Shown: in pieces, positions 1 through 8,579 of the stretch
Position numbering within the stretch: the stretch's first letter is position 1
How the letters are laid out: each line of letters begins with the position of its first letter
Source: Phaeobacter cretensis
GTDB taxonomy: Bacteria; Pseudomonadota; Alphaproteobacteria; Rhodobacterales; Rhodobacteraceae
Direction of reading: 5' to 3'
Length of the DNA stretch: 64,000 nucleotides
Assembly: GCF_047372505.1 (NCBI RefSeq)
Contig: NZ_JBKBEU010000001.1
Span: 1,116,001-1,180,000, forward strand
Position numbers and translations under genes: made by a program
The notes under the pieces: model-generated
Told to the model about the DNA's origin: nothing
Databases searched by the model: none
What the model saw: the letters and a program-made list of their open reading frames with translations, nothing else

Positions 1-1
1 G

Positions 2-91
2 ATGGACCACCACGCAACATATTGGGTTATCTCCGGAAAGGATGCTGTAACCCGTGCGCAATGGGCAGACCTCACCCGGATTATGACCTGA
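2..91 (+). CDS. C-terminal tail of a gene entering from the left edge
   Basis: An open frame enters the window at its left edge and ends at a TGA at 89-91. The last 29 codons read smoothly and end in WADLTRIMT. Codon choice is like the neighbouring genes. It would be convergent with the amidohydrolase gene that ends at 223. There is too little sequence to assign a family, and the reading could be a chance frame, so confidence is low. Confidence 0.4.
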   Translation: MDHHATYWVISGKDAVTRAQWADLTRIMT

Positions 92-222
92 GGTCGCGCG
101 TCTGCGGCGGCAATCCGGCCCGGTATGAATTCAGGCCACGACCTTGTACCGACACGCTCTCGGCCAAACGACTGGACAGGTGGTCAACGCAGTGGACCAG
201 CGCCTCCGCAAACAAAAGGTTC

Positions 223-1089
223 TTAAATACGGTAGAACCGTGCAGCTGTTTTGCCAAAAACTTCCGGCCACAGCGGCTCAGGAACCGCTGCCCGGTGGGC
301 CTGATAGAGTGTATCATAATCAGAATAGAGACTATCAACCGGAAAGTTAGATCCAAACATGCAGCGGCCGGCGCCAAATTGACCGAGACAGGTCTTGATG
401 ATTGGCATGAAATCGTCCGCCCTCCAGCGATGCTGAAACATCCCTAGCCCTGACAATTTACAGTAGACATTAGGTAGATCGGAGAGCGAACCAAGATGCT
501 GGCCCCAAGACTTCAATCCCGCTCGACTGCGGTCATGGGGGCTACCAGCGTGACAAAGTGCTACATCTGTCTGTAGAGATTGTGCCAGGACGTGAGCCGT
601 TTTTTCCATTAGTTCAGGAATGAGTTGCAGATCGAAGCTTAGGTCACGCTCACCAACCAGCAAAAGCCCTTCCAAAAACCTTGGATCATCCAAAAGAGCG
701 TTGGTCCCGGTTTCGGCATCCTCGCCCGGTGCGCGACCGACGATTTGGCGCACGCCCCGTACAGTTGACAGCGATTTGAAGACATCAAGCTTCTCAGCCA
801 GATCTGGTGCGGTCAAATCACAAAACACAACCTGCGCCATCGGCCAATCAGGGTTTGCATCTGCAATCGATTGCACCCATTTCGCTTCGGCCAGAGGGTC
901 TTCAGCGCCGACCTGAATATGAACAGATCCGGTGATACCCAAGACACCGGCCTCTGCTCGAAATTCAGACAACAGATAGTCGCGCTGGATCGGGGTTGGA
1001 TCACCGAAGAACCGCTTCACGCCTTTCGCAGCCAGCCACGGGTAATTCACAGCATTCAAATCCCAAAGATGATGATGTGCATCGATCAT
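223..1089 (-). CDS. Amidohydrolase family protein (COG3618, lactonase-like)
   Basis: This 288-residue protein belongs to the amidohydrolase 2 family, which includes L-fuconolactonase, L-rhamnonolactonase and 2-pyrone-4,6-dicarboxylate lactonase. Visible motifs are the N-terminal metal motif DAHHHLWD, a CHAG histidine strand near residue 180, and FGSNFPVD near residue 245, where many relatives carry the catalytic Asp region. It is expected to be cytoplasmic, as there is no signal peptide. It overlaps the upstream SnoaL-like gene by ATGA, so the two are translationally coupled, and it is the last gene of the leftward arm of the LacI-controlled locus. Hydrolysis of a sugar-acid lactone is a reasonable inference; the substrate is unknown. 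Confidence 0.85.
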   Translation of the reverse strand: MIDAHHHLWDLNAVNYPWLAAKGVKRFFGDPTPIQRDYLLSEFRAEAGVLGITGSVHIQVGAEDPLAEAKWVQSIADANPDWPMAQVVFCDLTAPDLAEKLDVFKSLSTVRGVRQIVGRAPGEDAETGTNALLDDPRFLEGLLLVGERDLSFDLQLIPELMEKTAHVLAQSLQTDVALCHAGSPHDRSRAGLKSWGQHLGSLSDLPNVYCKLSGLGMFQHRWRADDFMPIIKTCLGQFGAGRCMFGSNFPVDSLYSDYDTLYQAHRAAVPEPLWPEVFGKTAARFYRI

Positions 1090-2087
1090 GTGAATTTCCC
1101 ATCGTTGAGCTGTTGTAAGACATCATATCCCTGCCCCTTCCAAAAATGCAGCAGGTCAATGAAGATCCAGTTCTCTGCGAGTTTGTCACCCTTGCGACGG
1201 TAGATATCAATGACCCGGAATTCGCCAATCTCATTGGTCGCCGGGCGCCCCATGAAGTCTCCGCTAAGGCGCGCAGTAAAGTTCGGCCACCCCGCAAAGC
1301 CACCATAGGCACCTTCGGCGAGACGCGCAGTATGCGTGGTCTTCGAGCGGTCTGAGAATGCCGCGCGAAAGAGACCGGAATGCTGCTGTGCATAGCGGGG
1401 AATGGTATAAGTGGCACCAATGCCAGTCGGTCCCCACCATAGCATATCCTCGCACCAGGTTTGGCGAAGTTCATCCTCAAGGCTGAGATCATTGTCCCAT
1501 TGCCCCAGATCGCCGATCATTTGGTTGATCACGGCCAGTGTTGCCTCCCCTTCCTGCTCCGGCTGGGCCTCAAAAAGCAATCCGTCATGCGTCATCGGAC
1601 CCGGCTGTACCAGCTGCGCAGCAGTCTGCCTGGGGAAAGCTGTGATCCCTGCCTGCTCCATCAGGTGGGGAAGATCAAAGTACATAGCAGTTTGAGCAAT
1701 CTTTCCGTTCTCGACCCGGTGGAACTCGCAGTATCGCAGCATCACGATCTTACCCGCCGATGGAATTCCCAAAAATGGCGCATCAAACAATCCCATAAGA
1801 TGCCCCATAGACACCACCCATGTGCCCTGGAACCCATCCATTTGATTGCGCCCGGCAAAGAAAATATCTTCCCGTCGCTGCAGTGATGTGAGGCTTTGGC
1901 GCAGAGGCTTCCAAAAGCGGCGAGCAACGTCAGTAGCATCCGTCAACTCGTTGAACGGGTGAAACCCACGCCACAGGTAATCCGCCGCAGTGTGTCGAAT
2001 CAGAACTGTCTCAAGATCGGTCCCCGGAGCGTCTAGCTCTTCGTAGAATGCGCGAACAACTGCCTTTGCCGCCTGAAGATGTTTCAT
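1086..2087 (-). CDS. Tandem SnoaL/NTF2-like protein (paralogue 1)
   Basis: This 333-residue protein contains two SnoaL-like (NTF2 fold, 'ester cyclase') domains, roughly residues 1-155 and 175-325. The half-domain signatures FLGIPSAGK..MLRYCEFHRVENGKI and GEFRVIDIYRRKGDKLAENW are the typical end of the cone-shaped fold, where a polar pocket binds the ligand. It closely resembles the double-domain protein encoded at 8642-9694. It is the first gene of the leftward transcript and is coupled to the amidohydrolase gene by ATGA. Known families with this fold include cyclases, isomerases, dehydratases and epoxide hydrolases; which reaction applies here is not visible. Confidence 0.8.
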   Translation of the reverse strand: MKHLQAAKAVVRAFYEELDAPGTDLETVLIRHTAADYLWRGFHPFNELTDATDVARRFWKPLRQSLTSLQRREDIFFAGRNQMDGFQGTWVVSMGHLMGLFDAPFLGIPSAGKIVMLRYCEFHRVENGKIAQTAMYFDLPHLMEQAGITAFPRQTAAQLVQPGPMTHDGLLFEAQPEQEGEATLAVINQMIGDLGQWDNDLSLEDELRQTWCEDMLWWGPTGIGATYTIPRYAQQHSGLFRAAFSDRSKTTHTARLAEGAYGGFAGWPNFTARLSGDFMGRPATNEIGEFRVIDIYRRKGDKLAENWIFIDLLHFWKGQGYDVLQQLNDGKFT

Positions 2088-2122
2088 GACTTTTCCCTAC
2101 GATTTCAGTCTATTAACACAAA

Positions 2123-2140
2123 TTTGCATACGAATGCAAA
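2123..2140. promoter_or_regulatory. Putative LacI-family operator 1
   Basis: The 18-mer TTTGCATACGAATGCAAA is a near-perfect palindrome with the central CG typical of LacI-family operators. It lies in the divergent promoter between the leftward SnoaL/amidohydrolase genes and the rightward ABC transporter. A second copy of the pattern lies 55 bp away, centre to centre. The LacI-family gene at 10464-11492 is the obvious candidate ligand; binding is inferred. Confidence 0.7.
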
Positions 2141-2177
2141 AATATCTTGCCAAATTATTACAGCAAAGACTAATCTT

Positions 2178-2195
2178 TTTGCAATCGTATGCAAA
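2178..2195. promoter_or_regulatory. Putative LacI-family operator 2
   Basis: The 18-mer TTTGCAATCGTATGCAAA fits the same pattern as the site at 2123-2140, giving the shared form TTTGCAWWCGWWTGCAAA. It sits 27 bases before the start of the ABC ATPase gene, close to its GGGAGG ribosome binding site, which suits repression of the rightward arm. The 55-bp centre spacing of the two sites would allow a looped repressor complex, but that is inference. Confidence 0.7.
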
Positions 2196-2222
2196 TTAGA
2201 TTTCGCAGGGAGGCGAACCCGC

Positions 2223-3272
2223 ATGGCACAGATAGAGCTGCGTAATATCAGCAAGCGTTGGGGCAGCTTTGTCGGGGTGGATAATTTCGACCTCACCATC
2301 GCAGACAAGGAGTTTCTGGTTCTGCTCGGGCCATCAGGCTGCGGCAAAACCACAACAATGCGCATGATCGCCGGCCTCGAAAGCGCCAGCGAGGGTGACA
2401 TCGTTGTTGATGGCAATCGGGTGAACGAACTGGAACCAAAAGACCGTGACGTTGCAATGGTGTTCCAAAGCTACGCGCTCTACCCGAATATGAACGTCTA
2501 CGAGAACATCCGCTTCCCTCTGAAGGTGCGCGGTATCGACCCTAAGACACATGACGCCAAGGTACGCCGCGCCAGCGCGATGGTTGAGTTGGACGAGTTT
2601 CTGCATCGCAAACCGGCAGAATTGTCTGGTGGTCAGCGCCAGCGCGTGGCTTTGGCGCGTGCCATCGTACGCGAACCAAATGTCTTCCTGATGGACGAAC
2701 CGCTCTCAAATCTGGATGCAAAGCTTCGGGTTTCAACGCGAGCACAGATCAAAAACCTCAGCCATGAGCTGGCCGTTACCACGATCTATGTGACCCACGA
2801 CCAGATCGAGGCGATGACCCTCGCTGATCGCGTGGTGGTTATGAACAAAGGTGTGGTGCAGCAAGTCGGCAGCCCCACCGAGATCTATGACCGTCCTGCC
2901 AACGCCTTTGTTGCCAGCTTCATCGGCTCCCCTGCAATGAACCTGATGGAGGGTGACCTCGCTAGTGGGCGCTTTGCTACACAGCACACCGAGATTTCGG
3001 GTCTGAATGGCCAAGACGGCGCCGTCACACTGGGCTTTCGCGCCGAAGACGCAAGCGTTGTCGAGAGCGGCGGACAGATCAACGCGCCGATCTACACGAT
3101 GGAGCTCCTCGGCGATGCAACCATGGTCACCGTCCGTATCGGCGGCGTGTTAGTATCGGTCAAGGCTGACAAAACCTTCCGGGCAGACATCGACGATATG
3201 GTGTCGATCCACGTGCCCACAGATCACTGCCACCTGTTTGACAAACAAACAGGTGCGCGGCTGGGGGGGTAA
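2223..3272 (+). CDS. ABC transporter ATPase, MalK/UgpC type
   Basis: This 349-residue ATPase energises the sugar-type importer encoded by the next three genes. It shows Walker A GPSGCGKTT (about residue 38), Q-loop, signature LSGGQRQRVALARA, Walker B VFLMDEPLSNLDAKL and the C-terminal TOBE/MalK regulatory region (about residues 240-349), a combination typical of CUT1 carbohydrate importers. The start ATG at 2223 was chosen because GGGAGG lies 9 bases upstream and homology begins at once; an upstream in-frame ATG would place the operators inside the gene. It is the first gene of the rightward operon, directly behind the operator pair. Confidence 0.93.
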   Translation: MAQIELRNISKRWGSFVGVDNFDLTIADKEFLVLLGPSGCGKTTTMRMIAGLESASEGDIVVDGNRVNELEPKDRDVAMVFQSYALYPNMNVYENIRFPLKVRGIDPKTHDAKVRRASAMVELDEFLHRKPAELSGGQRQRVALARAIVREPNVFLMDEPLSNLDAKLRVSTRAQIKNLSHELAVTTIYVTHDQIEAMTLADRVVVMNKGVVQQVGSPTEIYDRPANAFVASFIGSPAMNLMEGDLASGRFATQHTEISGLNGQDGAVTLGFRAEDASVVESGGQINAPIYTMELLGDATMVTVRIGGVLVSVKADKTFRADIDDMVSIHVPTDHCHLFDKQTGARLGG

Positions 3273-3361
3273 TCCCCAACCACCACCACCTTCGTTCATC
3301 CGACGGGGCACCGATGGGGATGCTGTCCGGACGGCTTCCCCCAAATAACAGGGAGAATACC

Positions 3362-4588
3362 ATGAAATTCACACATATCGCACTTTCCAGCTCGGTCCTG
3401 GCATTGGCCGCTACCGCAGGGTCTGCCTGCGAAATTTCGGCGCGGGTTAATATCGTTGGCAATGAATTCCCGGCGATTCACTCGGTCGCGGGTGCAGCCA
3501 AGGAATGTTCCGGTGGCGAGGTAAAGGCGAACCTGACTGCCGACCACCAGAAAATCAACGTAGCTGGCATGACCGGCAACCCCGCTGAATATACTTCGGC
3601 CATCATCGCCAATTCGTCTATCGTGGCCTTGATGAACGATGACGTCATCCGTCCGCTGGATGACCTCGTTGCGAAACATGGCGATAGCCTGAAGAAGACT
3701 CAGCTGATCACCATCAACGGCAAGATTATGGCTGTCGCCTTCATGGCGAACGCCCAGCATCTGGTTTACCGCGAAGACGTGCTGGATGCGATTGGTGTCG
3801 AGGCTCCCAAAAGCTATGAAGACCTTCTGGCAGCAGCCAAAATGATCCGCGAAGAAGGGATTATGGAAAACCCTGTTGGCGGCGCATACAAAGCAGGCTG
3901 GAACCTCGCCCAGGAATTCAACAATATGTACCTGGGCCATGGCGGCAGCTTTTTTGAGCCGGGCAGCGCAACAGTCTCCATCAACAATGAACAGGGCGTA
4001 GCCGCGCTGGAAATGATGAAGTCGCTGTCGGAATACATGAACCCCGACTTCCTGACCCATGACTCCAACGCAACCAACGCTGAATTCCGGGCCGGCAATG
4101 TCGCCCTTATGAATATGTGGGGCAGCCGCGCCGCTACCCTGGCAGACGCTGAAGGTGTGGTGCAGGAAGTCAAAGACCATATGGCCATCTCCGGCCCGCT
4201 CACCGTTGCGGGTGGATCTGATGCAGCGTCCACCCTGTGGTGGGATGGCTGGACCGTGGCCAAGAACATCCCGGATGCCGAAGCAGAGGCAACCTTTGTA
4301 GCAATGACCCATGGTATTCGCCCGGCGATGTTGAACGAAGAAACGGCCTCCCAGGCGGTTTGGCTGATTGATGGTTATGAGCCTACGGATGCGGCGCAGG
4401 GCGTGTTTGAAGCTGTTCAGATGAGCACCAGCCCCTATCCAATGCTGCCCTACATGGGGCTCCTGCACACCGCACTCGGCGCTGAGCTGAGCGACTACAT
4501 GCAGGGGAAGGAAAGTGCTGAGCAGGCTCTTGCTGGTGCCGAAGCGGCCTATACCGCTGCTGCCAAGGAAAAAGGGTTCCTCAACTAA
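3362..4588 (+). CDS. ABC transporter extracytoplasmic solute-binding protein
   Basis: This 408-residue protein begins with a Sec signal peptide (MKFTHIALSSSVLALAATAG then SAC), giving a mature periplasmic binding protein that starts near Cys21. The body has the extracellular solute-binding family 1 layout, with a hinge region near YREDVLDAIG and a clustered aromatic/acidic ligand region (WWDGWTV, about residues 290-296). A second cysteine (KECSGG) may pair with the N-terminal one. It feeds the two permeases downstream. The partners (SnoaL proteins, dehydrogenases, lactonase) suggest an oxidised or cyclic carbohydrate-like ligand, but this is inference. Confidence 0.9.
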   Translation: MKFTHIALSSSVLALAATAGSACEISARVNIVGNEFPAIHSVAGAAKECSGGEVKANLTADHQKINVAGMTGNPAEYTSAIIANSSIVALMNDDVIRPLDDLVAKHGDSLKKTQLITINGKIMAVAFMANAQHLVYREDVLDAIGVEAPKSYEDLLAAAKMIREEGIMENPVGGAYKAGWNLAQEFNNMYLGHGGSFFEPGSATVSINNEQGVAALEMMKSLSEYMNPDFLTHDSNATNAEFRAGNVALMNMWGSRAATLADAEGVVQEVKDHMAISGPLTVAGGSDAASTLWWDGWTVAKNIPDAEAEATFVAMTHGIRPAMLNEETASQAVWLIDGYEPTDAAQGVFEAVQMSTSPYPMLPYMGLLHTALGAELSDYMQGKESAEQALAGAEAAYTAAAKEKGFLN

Positions 4589-4602
4589 GTTGGGTCCCTA
4601 AC

Positions 4603-4628
4603 GGCGGAGAGGCCACGCCCCCTCCGCC
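4603..4628 (+). terminator. GC-rich hairpin after the binding-protein gene
   Basis: GGCGGAG and CTCCGCC form a perfect 7-bp stem around a 12-base loop, 15 bases after the stop of the binding-protein gene. There is no T run. Such hairpins commonly protect the binding-protein mRNA from 3' exonucleases or give partial termination, so that the binding protein is made in excess over the permeases. Confidence 0.55.
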
Positions 4629-4657
4629 ACGATCTGAACTCTGGACACCGGATTGTC

Positions 4658-5683
4658 ATGAAACACCGTACCTTCTTCTGGTTCTTTCTGCCCACGGGGC
4701 TTGCGATGCTGCTGTTCATCGCGCTGCCTATCGTGTCGGTATTGTTCCAGTCCGTTCATACCCCGCATGACGCTGTTCTGGTGGTCGTCGAAAACTGTGG
4801 CCCCTTTGGCTGCAAGGAAGAGACCTCAATTGACCAGGAGGCTACCCGCGCCCTGCGTGATGCAGAGCCACTGGGAAAATTCGTCGGCTTGCAGATCTAT
4901 TTTGATCGCGGGCACCTCGCCGTAAATGAGGTTGCCGAGGCCTGGCGCACGACCGATAGCATCGGTGACTTCTTTGGCGAAATCAGCGACCTGCCATTCT
5001 ATCGCGCAATGGGTTTCACACTAACTTACACGTTCACCGTGACCCCGCTTTTGATTGTGCTGGGATTGATGATTGCGCTCGCCGTGAACTCGCTTAACAA
5101 GCACCTTAAGGGGTTGGTGATCTTTTTCTCGCTGTTGCCGATGATCGTGACACCGCTGATTGGCTCTCTCATCCTGTTCTGGATGATCGACAGCCGTGGC
5201 GTGTTGGGGTCGGCACTACAGTATCTAGCCGATGATCCGACGCTGTCTCTCAAGGCCTCAACCGGGCTGACCTGGATTATGCTGATGGTCTACGGTGTTT
5301 GGCACTCGGCGCCTTTTGCCTTTGTTGTCTTCTACGCCGGTCTTCAAACCTTGCCCCAGGACCAGTTGGAAAGCGCCCAGATTGATGGCGCTACCCGTTG
5401 GCAGCGCGTTCGTTATGTTGTTGTCCCACATCTGATGCCGCTGGTGACATTTGTGGCGCTTATCCAGCTCATGGACAACTTCCGTGTTTTTGAACCCATC
5501 GTCGGCTTCAATGCCGAAGCTCACGCGACATCCTTCAGCTGGATCATCTTCAACGATCTGGGCGGTGAAACCCGGCTGCTATCGTCCGCCGCCACCACAT
5601 CTGTCCTGACCATTCTCGGCGTAGCCGTGCTGCTGACCCCGGTGCTGATCCGGACCTGGCAAGACTTCAAAGGGAAGAATTAA
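4658..5683 (+). CDS. ABC sugar permease subunit (MalF-like) with extracytoplasmic insert
   Basis: This 341-residue inner-membrane permease has a first membrane helix at about residues 7-30, then a polar extracytoplasmic stretch of about 85 residues (to residue 115) before the core helices. The EAA loop that docks the ATPase is visible as ESAQIDGATRWQRVRYVVVP, about residues 240-259. The insert contains two cysteines, C47 and C52, that could form a disulphide. Family members commonly have a short first loop, so this insert is longer than usual. It pairs with the permease that starts 2 bases downstream. Confidence 0.9.
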   Translation: MKHRTFFWFFLPTGLAMLLFIALPIVSVLFQSVHTPHDAVLVVVENCGPFGCKEETSIDQEATRALRDAEPLGKFVGLQIYFDRGHLAVNEVAEAWRTTDSIGDFFGEISDLPFYRAMGFTLTYTFTVTPLLIVLGLMIALAVNSLNKHLKGLVIFFSLLPMIVTPLIGSLILFWMIDSRGVLGSALQYLADDPTLSLKASTGLTWIMLMVYGVWHSAPFAFVVFYAGLQTLPQDQLESAQIDGATRWQRVRYVVVPHLMPLVTFVALIQLMDNFRVFEPIVGFNAEAHATSFSWIIFNDLGGETRLLSSAATTSVLTILGVAVLLTPVLIRTWQDFKGKN

Positions 5684-5684
5684 C

Positions 5685-6569
5685 ATGAGCAGTTCTGCCG
5701 CCACCCGCCGCCCCATGGGCCTGCGCCTTCTGGTTAACGGTTTTATCCTGTTCTGGTTGCTTCTCGCCGCCTTCCCCTTCCTCTGGACATTCTGGGGATC
5801 CTTCAAGGTCGAGTTGGACTTCTTCTCGATCGCGGATTGGACCAATGCACTAACCGGTGAGCTGACAAAAGAAGCGCATGGCTCTTCTGTTACAGGTGCT
5901 GGGTACGAGGGCGCTTGGATCCAGGAAGAATTCTGGAAAGCTGGCATCAACACCGTGCTGGTCTGCATCTTCGTAGTGATGACGTCGCTGACCATCGGGA
6001 CGCTGGGCGGCTATGCCTTGTCCCGTTCAGGCTACCGCTACACATTCTGGCTGCTGATCACTGCACTGATCTTCCGGGCAATGCCACCGATCACCTTGGT
6101 TGCGGGTTATCTGCTACCGTTCTTTGAATGGAATCTGTGGGGCCACCTGGCCACGACTGTTATCGTGTTGGTGGCTATCAACCAGCCCTTCACCCTGTGG
6201 ATGCTGCATTCTTTCTTCCAGTCGATCCCCAAAGAGCTGGACGAAAGCGCCAAGGTCGATGGTTGCACCCAATTCCAGGCTTTCCGCCATGTCATCATCC
6301 CCGTGATGTGGCCGGGCGTCATCACCACAGGCCTGTTCTCGTTCCTGCTGGCGTACAATGATTTTGCTGTAACCTCGATGCTGTTGAGCAAAGACAATCA
6401 AACAATGATCCCGAAGATCGCCAGTTTCATGGGCACCACTCAGACGGAAGGCAACGTGATGTTTGCCGTCGCCGCCGTGGTCTCTGCAACTGCTCCCTTG
6501 TTCGTCTTGGTGATGTTCTTCCAGCGCCAGATCGTCAGCGGCCTCACCGCAGGTGCGGTCAAGGGATGA
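5685..6569 (+). CDS. ABC sugar permease subunit (MalG-like)
   Basis: This 294-residue permease completes the importer. It has six predicted helices, a polar loop after helix 1 (residues 45-85) and an EAA motif ESAKVDGCTQFQAFRHVIIP near residues 187-206. The gene starts two bases after the stop of the MalF-like gene, so the pair is translationally linked. The 127 bases after it, before the SnoaL-like gene at 6697, carry no recognised promoter motif, and readthrough into the catabolic genes is likely. Confidence 0.92.
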   Translation: MSSSAATRRPMGLRLLVNGFILFWLLLAAFPFLWTFWGSFKVELDFFSIADWTNALTGELTKEAHGSSVTGAGYEGAWIQEEFWKAGINTVLVCIFVVMTSLTIGTLGGYALSRSGYRYTFWLLITALIFRAMPPITLVAGYLLPFFEWNLWGHLATTVIVLVAINQPFTLWMLHSFFQSIPKELDESAKVDGCTQFQAFRHVIIPVMWPGVITTGLFSFLLAYNDFAVTSMLLSKDNQTMIPKIASFMGTTQTEGNVMFAVAAVVSATAPLFVLVMFFQRQIVSGLTAGAVKG

Positions 6570-6696
6570 GCACATCATTTCGCCATAACGCTCTCGGCCG
6601 TCATCCGGCGCTGAACAGGATGCCAAGGGATTTTCTGTATGCGGGCTCTCCCCCCCAGCGCAGATTTTCTTTTGGCAAACTAAAAGGACAAGACCG

Positions 6697-7233
6697 ATGA
6701 AAGGTTCCCGCCCCGAACAAGCCGTGCTGACCAAAGACACGGACCTGAGCAAAACCGACGACACCCGCCGCGTGATTGAAGAGATGGTGGACGGGTTAAA
6801 TGACCACCGCATCAACGATATTGGCGACTTCTTTTCCGATGGGTTTCGCTGGATGGGCAACCAAGGTTGCGGCACCAAAACCGGATTAAAGGAATTCCAG
6901 GACAACTGGCAGCGTCCCTTTCAGGCCGCGTTCTCCGACAAGGTGTGCATAGATGAGGCCCGTCTCTACATGGGTGAATGGGCCGCGGCATTTGGCCGTC
7001 AGGAAGCCACGCACAGCGGCACGTTCCTCGGAATTGAACCGACCGGCAAGCGGATTGAAATCCGGTACATGGATTTCTGGAAAGTCGTTGACGGCAAGAT
7101 CTTGGACAATTGGGTGAACGTCGATTTTGCCCATGTCGCCGCCCAACTTGGCGTCGATCTATTCAACGGCGAAGGCTGGGAAGCATTTGATCGCGGCGAC
7201 AAACAGGCGCCTCGACCCGACAACAAAGGATAA
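6697..7233 (+). CDS. Single-domain SnoaL/NTF2-like protein (paralogue 2)
   Basis: This 178-residue protein is a single SnoaL-like domain, about residues 25-160, with the conserved strands GTFLGIEPTGKRIEIRYMDFWKV (key residues G, PTGK, IRYMDFW) and ILDNWVNVDF. The others in this locus are double-domain or divergent forms. An AAAAGGA ribosome binding site precedes the ATG. It lies immediately upstream of the HisD-like dehydrogenase gene with only 4 bases between, so the two products probably act on the same or successive intermediates. The catalytic role (isomerase, dehydratase or cyclase) cannot be read from sequence. Confidence 0.82.
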   Translation: MKGSRPEQAVLTKDTDLSKTDDTRRVIEEMVDGLNDHRINDIGDFFSDGFRWMGNQGCGTKTGLKEFQDNWQRPFQAAFSDKVCIDEARLYMGEWAAAFGRQEATHSGTFLGIEPTGKRIEIRYMDFWKVVDGKILDNWVNVDFAHVAAQLGVDLFNGEGWEAFDRGDKQAPRPDNKG

Positions 7234-7237
7234 GACG

Positions 7238-8566
7238 ATGGCGATTGACTATCTCAAACGCGGCAAACCAGAAGCAGATCGGGCCGAAGATGACGCCGAA
7301 ACCAGTGCAGTGGTCGCTGCTACACTGAAGGATATCGAAGCGCACGGTGACACCGCTGTGCGTGAACTGGCCTGTAAGTTCGATAACTACGACCGTGAAA
7401 GCTATCGCCTCAGTGAGACCGAGATCGAAACGATCATTGCCAAAGTGACACCACGCGAGATGGCAGATATCAAGTTCGCACAGGAGCAGGTGACCAAATT
7501 CGCACAGGCTCAACGGGACTCCATGCTGGATATTGAGATTGAACCAATGCCCGGCGTGATCCTGGGTCACAAAAATATACCGGTACAATCCGTTGGTTGC
7601 TATGTTCCCGGTGGTAAATTCCCGATGGTTGCTTCGGCCCATATGTCTGTCGCAACTGCTAAGGTGGCGGGCGTGCCACGAATTGTCGCCTGCACACCAC
7701 CGTTCAACGGCGAGCCGAACCCTGCCGTTATCGCCGCGATGCATTTGGGCGGCGCCCATGAGATCTATGTCCTGGGCGGCATACAGGCGGTTGGTGCGAT
7801 GGCTATTGGCACCGAAAGCATAGCGCCTGTGCATCTGCTCGTCGGCCCAGGCAACGCCTTTGTCGCAGAAGCCAAACGCCAACTATTCGGTCGCGTGGGT
7901 ATCGATCTTTTTGCGGGTCCAACTGAAACCATGGTCATCGCCGACGACACTGTTGATGCAGAGCTCTGCGCCACAGACCTGCTGGGACAAGCCGAACACG
8001 GCTACAACAGCCCCGCCGTTCTGGTTACCAACAGTCGGACACTCGCCGAAGACACGCTGAAAGAGATCGACCGCATCCTGACCATCCTGCCAACCGCCGG
8101 TACCGCCCGTGTGAGCTGGGAAGATTACGGAGAGGTAATCCTCTGCGACAGCTATGATGAGATGCTGGCCGTAGCCGATGACATTGCATCGGAACATGTT
8201 CAGGTGATGACCGACCGCGATGACTGGTTCTTAGAAAACATGACCTGTTACGGCGCGCTGTTCCTTGGTCCACGCACCAATGTCGCCAATGGAGACAAAG
8301 TCATTGGCACAAATCATACCTTACCTACGAAAAAGGCCGGTCGCTACACAGGTGGGCTTTGGGTGGGTAAGTTTCTGAAAACGCACTCTTATCAGAGAAT
8401 CACCACTGATGAAGCGGCAACCCTGATCGGCGAATACGGCTCACGCCTGTGTATGCTAGAGGGTTTTGTTGGGCATGCCGAACAATGCAACATCCGGGTG
8501 CGCCGCTACGGGGGGGCCAATGTTCCCTATGGTGAAGGTGCAGCCTACCGTGATGTTGCTGAGTAA
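7238..8566 (+). CDS. Histidinol-dehydrogenase-family (HpsN-like) NAD-dependent dehydrogenase
   Basis: This 442-residue protein belongs to the HisD superfamily but is set in a catabolic operon. Zinc-ligand positions are present: Q251 and H254 in QAEHG, the Asp of GDKVIGTNHTLPT, and the His of EGFVGHAEQ. The Glu-His pair that activates water in HisD is also present (E319-H320 in SEHVQVMT). The overall pattern, with GPGNAFVAEAKRQLFGR, resembles sulfopropanediol 3-dehydrogenase (HpsN) relatives, which oxidise a primary alcohol to a carboxylate in two steps. A true histidine-biosynthesis role is unlikely because no his genes adjoin it. The substrate is unknown. Confidence 0.88.
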   Translation: MAIDYLKRGKPEADRAEDDAETSAVVAATLKDIEAHGDTAVRELACKFDNYDRESYRLSETEIETIIAKVTPREMADIKFAQEQVTKFAQAQRDSMLDIEIEPMPGVILGHKNIPVQSVGCYVPGGKFPMVASAHMSVATAKVAGVPRIVACTPPFNGEPNPAVIAAMHLGGAHEIYVLGGIQAVGAMAIGTESIAPVHLLVGPGNAFVAEAKRQLFGRVGIDLFAGPTETMVIADDTVDAELCATDLLGQAEHGYNSPAVLVTNSRTLAEDTLKEIDRILTILPTAGTARVSWEDYGEVILCDSYDEMLAVADDIASEHVQVMTDRDDWFLENMTCYGALFLGPRTNVANGDKVIGTNHTLPTKKAGRYTGGLWVGKFLKTHSYQRITTDEAATLIGEYGSRLCMLEGFVGHAEQCNIRVRRYGGANVPYGEGAAYRDVAE

Positions 8567-8579
8567 GAGCCGACATATC

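Noticed and set aside
22..447. A plus-strand open frame of 141 codons
   Set aside because: It runs antisense into the amidohydrolase gene and is Arg/Cys/Pro-rich; the amidohydrolase has intact motifs there.
3296..4468. A minus-strand open frame of about 390 codons
   Set aside because: It is antisense to the solute-binding protein gene, which has a signal peptide and operon context. The antisense translation is rich in His, Cys and Arg and has no family pattern.
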